Positions 18,653 through 25,998 of a DNA stretch of 64,000 nucleotides are shown piece by piece; position 1 is the first letter of the stretch, and every line of letters starts with the position of its first letter. Below the pieces are notes generated by a model that saw only the letters and a list, made by a program, of their open reading frames with translations, was not told the DNA's origin and did no database searches. A program made the position numbers and the translations under genes. Source of the stretch: Pseudofrankia inefficax (GTDB lineage: Bacteria > Actinomycetota > Actinomycetes > Frankiales > Frankiaceae); the NCBI RefSeq assembly GCF_000166135.1, contig NC_014666.1, positions 186,001 through 250,000 on the forward strand. Direction: 5' to 3'.

Positions 18653-20445
18653 GCCGGGCCCGGCGGCCACGGGTGCGCGGCTCCCGGTGGTTCCCGCCGG
18701 GCCCAGCCCGGTCGCTGGCCGCGGCGGCGGTCGTGGCGGGCCTCGTGCTCGCCCCAGCGGCCACCGCGCTGGCGGGGACCGCGCAGGCGCGCGTCCCGCC
18801 GGACCATCGGCTGGTCCTCGGCGCGAGCCGGGTGGACGTCCTGCTCGACGGCCGGCTGGTGAGCCGGGTGGTGCGGCCGCCGGGAGTCGTCGAGATCAGC
18901 TGGCTGGTCGGCCGGGTGCCGGCCGACTGGGTCGCCGGCAGCGGCGACGGGACGGTCCGGCTGAAGGCCGAGCTCAGCCTCGGTCGGGGAGCCGCGCTCG
19001 AGGTCGGGCCGCGCACGAGCCGGCTCGAGCTGGTCGGGGGCGCCGACCCGCGGGCGAGTTCCGGGATCTCCGTCCAGGGCGGCACCCTGCAGCTGCTGGG
19101 GACGACCGTCGCGTCGGTCGACCCGAGGACCGGCCGCCCGGTTCCGGCTGGCCTGCCCGGCCGGCCCTGGCTGTCGGCCGGCGCCGGCGGCCGGGTCGAC
19201 CTGCGCGACAGCCGGGTGACCGGCCTGGGCGACGGGACGACGGGGGCGCGGTCCGCGGGGCTGTTCCTCGGCCCTGGCGCGACCGGCTCGGTGCTGCGGT
19301 CGACCTTCGCCGGCAACGGGATCGGCCTGGTGCTGGCGCAGACCCAGGCGGTCAGCCTGAGCGGGGTCACGGTGACCGGCTCGGTGAGCGACGGACTGCT
19401 GCTGCGCGGCGACGCCGGCACGACGCTGGCCGCGGTGACCAGCACCGACAACGGTCGCGACGGTGTCGTCATCCTCGGCGGCGACGGCCGGCGGCTCGGC
19501 GGTCTGCGCACCGAGCACAACCAGCGGTTCGGCGTGCGCGCGGCCCGGCTGCGCGACCTGGAGCTGACCGGCCTGCGCTCGGTCGACGACACCGAGGGAG
19601 CGCTCCTGCTGGTGGGGTGCCGGTCGTGCGTCCTCGACGATCCGGGGGTCCAGGGCGGTCGGGTCGGGCTGCGGATCGGGGCCGCCAGCGGCCCGGTCCG
19701 GGTCGGCGGTGGCGTCGTGCGGGGAGCGGCGTTCGGCGTCCAGCTGGCGCCCACGGCCGGCCAGGTCACGCTGACCGGCCTGACCGTCAACGGCGCGACC
19801 CGGGTCGGCGTCGAGATCGGTGGCTCCGGGGCCGCGTTGCACGGTGTCCAGGTCAGCCAGGCCGGCGTCGGCGTCCGCGTCTACGGGCAGGCCGCCGGCG
19901 CGTTGCTCGACCAGGTGACGGTGACCGGCGGCCGGGACGGCATCGTCGCCACCGACGGCACCCGTGGGCTGACCGTGACCGGCCCGACCGTGACCGGCGT
20001 CAGCGGCACCGGCCTGCGGCTCGCGTCCACCGGGCTCACCGTGCGGTCCGGCACGGTGCGCGACGCGGCCGTCGGCGCGGCCCTGCCCGGCGCCGGGCAC
20101 CTGGCCGGGTTGCGGATCTCCGGCGTGGCACGCGGGATCTGGGTCGGTGAACGCGGGAGGATCACCGCGCAGGGAGTCGACGTCCTCGCCGCGCGGACCG
20201 GGATCGAGGTCGACCGCGGCGGCACGTTCGACCTGTCCTCGTCGCGGGTGGTGGCGGCCCGCGCGCTGGTCGGCGAGATCGACCGGCATGGAGCGAACAC
20301 CATCGCGCTGCCGCCCTTCCCGTGGTTCGGCCTCGCGGCGCTCGTGGCGGTGCTGCTCGCGTTCGGCCTGGAAGCACTGCACCGGGTCCGGGCTGGCCGG
20401 TCCGGTCCGCCGCGCGCGCCGGACCACGTCCTGAACATCACCTGA
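18649..20445 (+). CDS. secreted, C-terminally anchored right-handed parallel beta-helix protein
   Basis: 598 residues from ATG 18649, which overlaps the GT2 stop codon (ATGA). Signal peptide: Arg-rich head, hydrophobic core at about 24-40, then an ALAGTAQA-type cleavage region. The body consists of repeated 20-25-residue turns rich in G, V, T and D (for example GLRLASTGLTVRSGTVRDAAVG), typical of pectate-lyase/PbH1 beta-helices. A final hydrophobic segment (WFGLAALVAVLLAFGLEAL) followed by basic residues anchors it. No AlgG-type DPHD motif is visible, so it may be a structural or carbohydrate-binding beta-helix instead of an epimerase. Position directly after the synthase suggests it acts on the emerging chain. 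Confidence 0.75.
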   Translation: MSRARRPRVRGSRWFPPGPARSLAAAAVVAGLVLAPAATALAGTAQARVPPDHRLVLGASRVDVLLDGRLVSRVVRPPGVVEISWLVGRVPADWVAGSGDGTVRLKAELSLGRGAALEVGPRTSRLELVGGADPRASSGISVQGGTLQLLGTTVASVDPRTGRPVPAGLPGRPWLSAGAGGRVDLRDSRVTGLGDGTTGARSAGLFLGPGATGSVLRSTFAGNGIGLVLAQTQAVSLSGVTVTGSVSDGLLLRGDAGTTLAAVTSTDNGRDGVVILGGDGRRLGGLRTEHNQRFGVRAARLRDLELTGLRSVDDTEGALLLVGCRSCVLDDPGVQGGRVGLRIGAASGPVRVGGGVVRGAAFGVQLAPTAGQVTLTGLTVNGATRVGVEIGGSGAALHGVQVSQAGVGVRVYGQAAGALLDQVTVTGGRDGIVATDGTRGLTVTGPTVTGVSGTGLRLASTGLTVRSGTVRDAAVGAALPGAGHLAGLRISGVARGIWVGERGRITAQGVDVLAARTGIEVDRGGTFDLSSSRVVAARALVGEIDRHGANTIALPPFPWFGLAALVAVLLAFGLEALHRVRAGRSGPPRAPDHVLNIT

Positions 20446-20461
20446 CCCCCGCCCGCCTTCT

Positions 20462-20485
20462 GTCTGGACGGCCATCCGTCCGGAC
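20462..20485. terminator. 10-bp stem-loop between the two beta-helix genes
   Basis: GTCTGGACGG (20462-20471), loop CCAT, CCGTCCGGAC (20476-20485): 9 Watson-Crick pairs plus one G-T. It lies 17 bp after the stop and about 45 bp before the next start. No U-tract; could attenuate transcription or stabilise mRNA. Confidence 0.4.
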
Positions 20486-20529
20486 CGCGCCGGGCGCCAC
20501 CGCCGGACACACCGGAGATGAGGACAGCT

Positions 20530-21981
20530 GTGTCAGTGACATCGCGGATGACACCGGTCGGCCTTCCGTCGGCCAGGCCGCTGGCCGGGCCACGGCTGGC
20601 CCGCCGCGCCGGGCCGGGTGCGGCGGCGCTCGCGCTCGGCGTGCTCGGGCTGACGGTGGTCGGCGCCCCGGGTGCCGCCCAGGCGACCGCCTGCGCGGGC
20701 CAGGTGCGGTACGCGGCGACCACCAACACCCTCTACCTCACCTCCGGCACGGCGACGCCGACGGAGATCAAGGCGGCCTGCCCGGCGGCGCCGTTGACCC
20801 TCACCAACCCGGCGTCGAACACCTGGGAGCTGGACGCCGATCTGGTCGTCCAGAACGGCGCGAGCCTGCTGCTTCACGGCGCCGCGGCCGGTGGCGACGT
20901 GAACGTGCTGCGGCTGCGCAGCCCCGCCGACGCGCTGAAGACCCATGTCAGCACGATCACCGCCCAGTACGGCGACCTCGACCTGAGCTCGGTGACCGTG
21001 ACGTCCTGGGACCCGGACACGGCGGCGCCCGACACCAACCCGACCCTGCCGGCGGGCGCCCCGGCCGACGCCCGCGGGCGCGCGTTCATCCGGGCGGTGT
21101 CGTACCTGGACGGCTCGACGCCGCGCGAGTCCCGGCTGGACATCGTGAACAGTGACGTCAGCAACCTCGGCTGGTATGACGCCGAAAGCTACGGCGTCTC
21201 CTACAAGGGCCGTGGCTGCGACGCCAGCCACCTCTCGGTCTGCGCGGCGCTGAACGTGTACGGATCCGAGAAGAACAGCCATTTTCACCAGAACTACATG
21301 GGCACGTACCTGTATGACGGCTACCAGCTGGCCTTCACCGGGAACGAGTACGACCACAACGTCATGTACGGGCTCGACGGGCACGACGACTCGGACTATC
21401 TGACGATTACGCACAACCATTTCCACGACAACGGCGACCACGGCGTCATCTGTTCGCAGCGGTGCGACCACCTGACCATCGAGGACAACGAGAGCGACCA
21501 CAACGGGATCCCGCCGTTCGCGTTCCCCGACGACCAGGATGTCTCCGACAACCAGGTGCACGGAATCATGCTGCACCGGGGCATCACGGACTCGGTCGTG
21601 GCGGACAACTACGTCCACGACCAGCCGAACGGCGCCGGCATCGCCGTCTTCGACAGCGTCGGGAACGTGGTCAGGAACAACACCGTCACCCGGGCGAAGT
21701 ACGGACTGCGGTTCAGCGTCGGCGCCACCGGGACACGGCTGCTCGGCAACTCGGTGACCAGCAGCGGCAAGTACGCGGTCTACACCTACAAGGGCAACGA
21801 CGTGCCCACCTACTCGACCGCCTCCGGCCGGCCGACGAACCTCTACTTCGCCGGCAACACGCTGAACAGCGGCTCCGGCGTAGCCCTCCAGATCAACGAC
21901 GCGGACGGGACGACCTTCGCCGGCAACACGATCACCGGAACCACCCAGACCCGCGACAGCACCGGCACCACGTTCAGCTGA
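20530..21981 (+). CDS. AlgG-like secreted parallel beta-helix protein (putative polyuronate C5-epimerase)
   Basis: 483 residues from GTG 20530, which has GAGGA five bases upstream; an in-frame ATG at 20518 would have its ribosome binding site too close. Signal peptide with cleavage near AAQATA. Counting from the upstream ATG 20518, the beta-helix includes YGLDGHD (284-290) followed by DYLTITHN and HGVICSQ (308-314). In Pseudomonas AlgG the catalytic strip reads YG-x-DPHD, then HGII about 20 residues on; here the motif is D-G-H-D at the same relative place. AlgG converts mannuronate to guluronate in the polymer. The Pro-to-Gly change leaves the Asp and His intact. Epimerase activity is inferred. 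Cysteines at several turns suggest extracytoplasmic disulfides. Confidence 0.75.
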   Translation: MSVTSRMTPVGLPSARPLAGPRLARRAGPGAAALALGVLGLTVVGAPGAAQATACAGQVRYAATTNTLYLTSGTATPTEIKAACPAAPLTLTNPASNTWELDADLVVQNGASLLLHGAAAGGDVNVLRLRSPADALKTHVSTITAQYGDLDLSSVTVTSWDPDTAAPDTNPTLPAGAPADARGRAFIRAVSYLDGSTPRESRLDIVNSDVSNLGWYDAESYGVSYKGRGCDASHLSVCAALNVYGSEKNSHFHQNYMGTYLYDGYQLAFTGNEYDHNVMYGLDGHDDSDYLTITHNHFHDNGDHGVICSQRCDHLTIEDNESDHNGIPPFAFPDDQDVSDNQVHGIMLHRGITDSVVADNYVHDQPNGAGIAVFDSVGNVVRNNTVTRAKYGLRFSVGATGTRLLGNSVTSSGKYAVYTYKGNDVPTYSTASGRPTNLYFAGNTLNSGSGVALQINDADGTTFAGNTITGTTQTRDSTGTTFS

Positions 21982-22004
21982 GCCCGGACCCTGGCGGCTT
22001 GGCC

Positions 22005-22068
22005 CTCGGCTGATCTGGCACTTGGCTGATCTGGCTCTTGGCTGGTCTGGCTCTCGGCTGTCGTGCCG
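22005..22068. repeat. 16-bp tandem repeat, three good copies plus one degenerate
   Basis: CTCGGCTGATCTGGCA (22005-22020), CTTGGCTGATCTGGCT (22021-22036), CTTGGCTGGTCTGGCT (22037-22052), then a diverged copy starting CTCGGCTG. It lies just after the AlgG-like gene and about 35 bp before palindromic element copy B. Confidence 0.75.
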
Positions 22069-22103
22069 CCTCCGGGCAAGGCGCGCCGTTCCGGAGTTCC
22101 CAT

Positions 22104-22176
22104 GATCGCCGTTTCGGCCCTCGCATGGTCATAAAAGCGCTGCGGTTACAGCCATGCGAGGGCGAAGACGGCGATC
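22104..22176. repeat. 73-bp palindromic repeat element, copy B
   Basis: The left arm GATCGCCGTTTCGGCCCTC is extended by GCATGG (22104-22128) and pairs with 22152-22176 at 22 of 25 positions. Same family as 15489-15560, including the internal TTACAGCCATGCGAGGGC segment and trailing TTG. Located between the convergent AlgG-like and PL7 genes, where it could also act as a bidirectional terminator. Confidence 0.8.
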
Positions 22177-22220
22177 TTGTCGGCCTTGGGACGAGGCGAA
22201 CCTCGTCAGATGCGACGCGG

Positions 22221-23114
22221 CTAGCTGTGGGAGACGCGGAGGTCGTAGAGGGCGACCTCGCCGTAGGCATCCGGTGGCTCGCCCTTGCTCAGGTTGGACT
22301 GGGTGTAGCAGCCGGCCTTGAAGTACAGGCCGCCCTCGCGCAGCGGGAACGTGACCGGGGCCTTGTCGTTGTAGTAGACGCTGACCAGTCCGCCGGCGGC
22401 GACCATGCGGATCCTGAAGACCGTGCCGAGCACGTAGTGGGTGTTCAGGTCCCCGACGTTCTGGCCGTCGTGCTCGACGTACAGCCGGCTGCCGTCGAGG
22501 CGGATCATGGCGACGTAGCCGTTCGCGTCGTGGATCTGCCCGGCGACCATCTCGGGCTTCCTGGTCGGCAGATGTGTGATCGCCTCTCGGATGCTCATCG
22601 TGTTGGTGCCCGTGGTGCTCGACCAGGCGGCGGGGACCCGGTCCGCGGACATCTCGCGCAGCTCGGAGCGCGGGTAGGAGGAGCCGGGGGTGGTCGCGCC
22701 GTTGACGGGGGCGCGGAAATGCACCCCCTTGTTGTCGCCCGTGGGCGTGAAGTACGGCGCCATCGAGAAGGTCCTCAGCGCCGGCCGGCTGATCTGGGCG
22801 GCCTCCCGGCCGTTGGTGGAGTCGGCGCCGGGCGCGCTGGTGACCGGCAGCGTCAGCTTCCACTTCGACAGGTCCAGGATCTGGGCCGGAACCGGCGCGG
22901 TCGAGGAGCCCGCGGCGGCCGCGCCCACGCCGCCGGCCGCGGGTGACGGTGCCGGCGCCTGAGGCGCCAGAGCCGCCGGCAGCGGGCCGCCGGCGGGCGC
23001 GACCGGGCGGGGCGCCGCGCCCTGCTGGCTAGGTGGCAGCCGCGGCGCCGGGAGGCAGGCGGTGAGTGTCGCCATCCCGAGCACGACCCCGAGCACGCCA
23101 CGTGCCGGTCTCAT
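22221..23114 (-). CDS. PL7-family alginate lyase-like lipoprotein
   Basis: 297 residues. The lipoprotein signal ends in TLTAC (Cys20), then an Ala/Pro-rich linker to about 78. The catalytic domain opens with LSKWKLTLPV (82-91) and carries all three PL7 signatures: RSELRE (149-154), QIH (193-195, catalytic His region) and YFKAGCYTQ (264-272, catalytic Tyr region). PL7 enzymes cleave alginate-type beta-1,4-linked uronates by beta-elimination at the cell surface. It is transcribed convergent to the AlgG-like gene and divergent from the dehydrogenase operon across a 573-bp gap. A lyase beside a synthase may trim or release polymer, as AlgL does for alginate. The exact uronate is not proven. Confidence 0.85.
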   Translation of the reverse strand: MRPARGVLGVVLGMATLTACLPAPRLPPSQQGAAPRPVAPAGGPLPAALAPQAPAPSPAAGGVGAAAAGSSTAPVPAQILDLSKWKLTLPVTSAPGADSTNGREAAQISRPALRTFSMAPYFTPTGDNKGVHFRAPVNGATTPGSSYPRSELREMSADRVPAAWSSTTGTNTMSIREAITHLPTRKPEMVAGQIHDANGYVAMIRLDGSRLYVEHDGQNVGDLNTHYVLGTVFRIRMVAAGGLVSVYYNDKAPVTFPLREGGLYFKAGCYTQSNLSKGEPPDAYGEVALYDLRVSHS

Positions 23115-23687
23115 CTGTCACAACCTCCGGATGCTGCGATCACACGGTCGTCCGTGCGCGGCCCGCCGATTGTGGGCCGACCGGCGGGGCCAGCCCGCCT
23201 CTCGCCGAAGGGTGTGTCCCACCGGTGTCCATGCTGATGGGCTGGCATGTCGTTGTTGACAGCGCCGAATTTGGGCGACGCGGCGCGCGAATGTAACCCG
23301 GCTACGTATGTTTTCGTCCGCTAAGTGACCGGCGGGCGACTTGGATCACATTTACGTCTAGTGTGTCATCTTTTCCTTATGGCCTTTTGGCCGCCGACCT
23401 GAACAATGCGATGATTTTGACCTCCTGATTCACGGACTTGTTACCAGCGGAATCCCGACGATCCCGCTCCGAGCCATGTAATCTCATGACTGCGCGGCGT
23501 ATCCGAGTGAGTGACCCGCGCGCGCCAAATCGGGAAATACCGGCGACCTGCCATGCGATGGGGTCGCGGTTCTACGGCAGCCAAACCCACTCCGCTGGCC
23601 GTTGCCCGAGCAGCAGCATCCGCCCGGCCTGGCGCCACCCATGACGACCGGCGCGCCGCGGGACAAGCGCGTCCGAGGAGTGAACCA
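23115..23687. promoter_or_regulatory. 573-bp AT-richer divergent control region (PL7 gene versus dehydrogenase operon)
   Basis: The stretch 23280-23480 is visibly poorer in GC than the surroundings, with runs such as ATGTTTTCGTCCGC, ATCTTTTCCTTATGG and GATTTTGACC. GGCC-TTTT-GGCC at about 23387-23398 is a small perfect hairpin. A TTGACC at 23417-23422 could be a -35 box, but no good -10 follows at 16-18 bp. No supportable gene. It should hold both promoters. Confidence 0.45.
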
Positions 23688-24668
23688 GTGAGAATATTCA
23701 TCATCGGGTCCGGTGTCGTCGGCACGGCCACCGGCCGTGGATTCATAGAAGCCGGCCACCGCGTCACCTTCGTAGACGTCTCTCCCCAGCGCGTCGAGGA
23801 CCTCACCGCCCGGGGCCTGGACGCTCGCGCCCGGATTGACCTCGCCACCGAGGAAGCGGCATACATTTTTCTGACGCTGCCGACGCCGAACGATGGCACG
23901 CGCTATGACCTCACCGCGTTCCTGGAGGGCACCCGGGCGGTCGGCCGGGCGCTGCGCGAGGCCGATGCGGTGCACACCGTCGTTGTCCGTTCGACGGTTA
24001 CGCCGGGGACCACAGAGGGTCTCGTCGGCCCCGTTCTGGAACGTGAGTCCGGGCTGCGTCAGGACGAGGGCTTCCTGTTGGCGAGCAACCCGGAGTTCCT
24101 GCGCGCGGCCTCCGCCGTAGCGGACTTCCGCTGGCCCCGGATGACCGTCGTCGGCGCCCGCAACAGGCGCGTCCGCGAGCGGCTGGTCGAGCTGTTCACC
24201 CCGTTCGGCGGCGAACTCCGGGTCTTTGCCGAGCCGATGACCGCCGAGTTCATCAAGTGCGCGCACAACATCTTCAACGCCACCAAGATCTCGTTCTGGA
24301 ACGAGATGCACGCCGTCGCGCAGCGGGCCGGTCTGGACCTGGCCGAGATCGCCGAAACGGTGGCCCGCTCCGCCGAGGCGTCGTTCAACCCCACCTACGG
24401 GATCCGCGGCGGCGCGCCCTACGGCGGCGCCTGCCTGCCGAAGGACACCAAGGCCTTCCTCGGGTTCGCCGACACGCTCGACATCGACATGCCGCTGCTG
24501 CGCGCGGTCGTCGAGGTGAACGACCGGCTCGTCGGGAGCCCTTCGGCCGTCCCGGTGCCCGCCGCGTTGGTGCCCGCCGCGATGACCGGTCCGCCGCGGA
24601 TAGAGATTCCCGAGCAGCCGACCGGCGACCGGGTCCCCGCCAGGGCCGCGGAAAGCCCGGTGCGATGA
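23688..24668 (+). CDS. UDP-glucose/GDP-mannose 6-dehydrogenase family protein lacking the C-terminal domain
   Basis: 326 residues from GTG 23688, with GAGGAG seven bases upstream. NAD-binding Rossmann start FIIGSGVVGTATG (4-16), TLPTPND (63-69), STVTPGTT (102-109), SNPEFLR (133-139), the central helical domain with AEFIKCAHNIFNATK (186-200) and catalytic GGACLPKDT (Cys249). The family oxidises UDP-glucose to UDP-glucuronate or GDP-mannose to GDP-mannuronate. After VVEVNDRL (about 284-291) the sequence turns into a Pro/Ala-rich tail and stops, so the usual third domain of about 100 residues, which completes nucleotide-sugar binding, is absent. The 64 bp before the next gene cannot encode it. 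First gene of the operon running to 30887. Confidence 0.85.
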   Translation: MRIFIIGSGVVGTATGRGFIEAGHRVTFVDVSPQRVEDLTARGLDARARIDLATEEAAYIFLTLPTPNDGTRYDLTAFLEGTRAVGRALREADAVHTVVVRSTVTPGTTEGLVGPVLERESGLRQDEGFLLASNPEFLRAASAVADFRWPRMTVVGARNRRVRERLVELFTPFGGELRVFAEPMTAEFIKCAHNIFNATKISFWNEMHAVAQRAGLDLAEIAETVARSAEASFNPTYGIRGGAPYGGACLPKDTKAFLGFADTLDIDMPLLRAVVEVNDRLVGSPSAVPVPAALVPAAMTGPPRIEIPEQPTGDRVPARAAESPVR

Positions 24669-24732
24669 CCCCCGTCGCCTACGGCCCGACGGCTCGCCCG
24701 ACAGCCGGCCCGGCTCGTCCGGGAGGCGGCCG

Positions 24733-25998
24733 ATGAAGCACTGGCTTCCGTGGCTGGGCCTGGTCGCCTTCCTGCGCCCGCTGATCGAGGTGTTCATCCT
24801 CGCGATCGGGGAGTGGTGGTTCCACGCCGGCTTCAAGGAGAACCCCGGCCTGTTCAGCCGCTACGTCATCCAGATCACGACGGTGGGCCGCGAGCAGGAC
24901 CGGGTCAACGAGATCATCCGCGAGATCCGCGACTACCCGATGACGATGAACTACCAGATCTGGGTGGTGAACGAGCCGGGCAACGACGACGTCTACCCGG
25001 ATGCCGACCGCGTCGTCACGGTGCCCGTCGAGTTCGAGTGCGTCGCCCAGTACAAGGCCCGGGCCCTCGAGTACAGCCGGCTGGTCCGCCAGCAGCTCGG
25101 TTACAACCAGGGCGACACGAAGATCACATTCCTGGACGACGACACGTCGCCGACCTGGGAGTACCTGGAAACCGCCTTCGCCGGCGACTACGACATCTGC
25201 CAGGGCGTGACGGCGCCGCGGATCGGTTACGGCGTCCGGCCGTTCAGCCACTTCCTGCTCAGCCACGTCGACGACCTGCGGTTCCACAACTGCATGACGT
25301 ACTGCTCGTCGTTCCAGGGCATCTTCGGCAAGCCGCTGTTCGTGCACGGCGAAGGCCTGACGATCACCGGTTACACCGAGGAGACCGTCACCTGGAACTG
25401 GCGAATCTTCGCCTCGGAGGACCTCACCTTCGGCTGCAACGCGGCGGCGAAGGGGCTGCGCTGGGGCTTCTTCCACGAGTACATCCAGCTGACCTCGCCG
25501 TGGACCTGGCAGGCCTACTTCAAGCAGCGCCGCCGGTGGATGTGGGGCAACATCCACGCGATCGTCAACCGGGACGTGCTGCCGAGGGGCGCCGCGATCC
25601 GGATCGCGATCCGCTACTTCCTCAGCCTGTTCACCTTCTTCGCCTCCGGAACCTCGGTGGCGCTCATCCTCACGCACACGATCGACCTGCCCGGCTGGGC
25701 GCATTCCCTGTTCTGGTGCTCGCTGGTGATCTGGCTGGTGAACTTCGCGCTCTCCGGCTGGGTGAACGCCGGCCTGCGCACGGCGGAGCAGACCACCGCG
25801 CAGTTCTGGTGGAACCGGGTGACGCAGACGGCGGCGGCGGTGGTGCTGTCCCCGGTCACCGCGACCTTCACCATCGTCGCGCTGATCGTGACGCTCTACA
25901 TGGGCAACCCGCGCAGCTTCGAGGTGATCGCCAAGACGGCGGCGACCAGCGGGCAACGTGAGTCCAGCCGGCCGCTCGTCCGGGGGGCCGCCTCGTGA
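24733..25998 (+). CDS. membrane family 2 glycosyltransferase with QxxRW motif (Egghead/synthase-like)
   Basis: 421 residues. N-terminal hydrophobic segment (about 7-30), then a GT-A domain with FLDDDTS (DDD 135-137), the ASED acid motif (SED 228-230) and QRRRW (265-269). C-terminal hydrophobic segments (about 285-305, 318-340 and 360-395) complete a synthase-like topology. The ITTVGREQDRVNE opening and overall layout recall Egghead-type beta-mannosyltransferases as well as alginate/cellulose-type synthases. The sequence is otherwise unlike the GT2 at 17447, so the locus has two distinct membrane GT2 enzymes. It starts 64 bp after the dehydrogenase and overlaps the next start (GTGA), implying translational coupling. 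Confidence 0.82.
   Translation: MKHWLPWLGLVAFLRPLIEVFILAIGEWWFHAGFKENPGLFSRYVIQITTVGREQDRVNEIIREIRDYPMTMNYQIWVVNEPGNDDVYPDADRVVTVPVEFECVAQYKARALEYSRLVRQQLGYNQGDTKITFLDDDTSPTWEYLETAFAGDYDICQGVTAPRIGYGVRPFSHFLLSHVDDLRFHNCMTYCSSFQGIFGKPLFVHGEGLTITGYTEETVTWNWRIFASEDLTFGCNAAAKGLRWGFFHEYIQLTSPWTWQAYFKQRRRWMWGNIHAIVNRDVLPRGAAIRIAIRYFLSLFTFFASGTSVALILTHTIDLPGWAHSLFWCSLVIWLVNFALSGWVNAGLRTAEQTTAQFWWNRVTQTAAAVVLSPVTATFTIVALIVTLYMGNPRSFEVIAKTAATSGQRESSRPLVRGAAS

Noticed and set aside
18040-20475. 811-residue open frame on the minus strand
   Set aside because: Antisense to the GT2 and beta-helix genes; composition (Pro/Arg/Gln/Asp) typical of GC-rich antisense frames.
22005-22068. Tandem 16-bp repeats as a CRISPR array
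   Set aside because: Units are contiguous without spacers and no cas genes are present.
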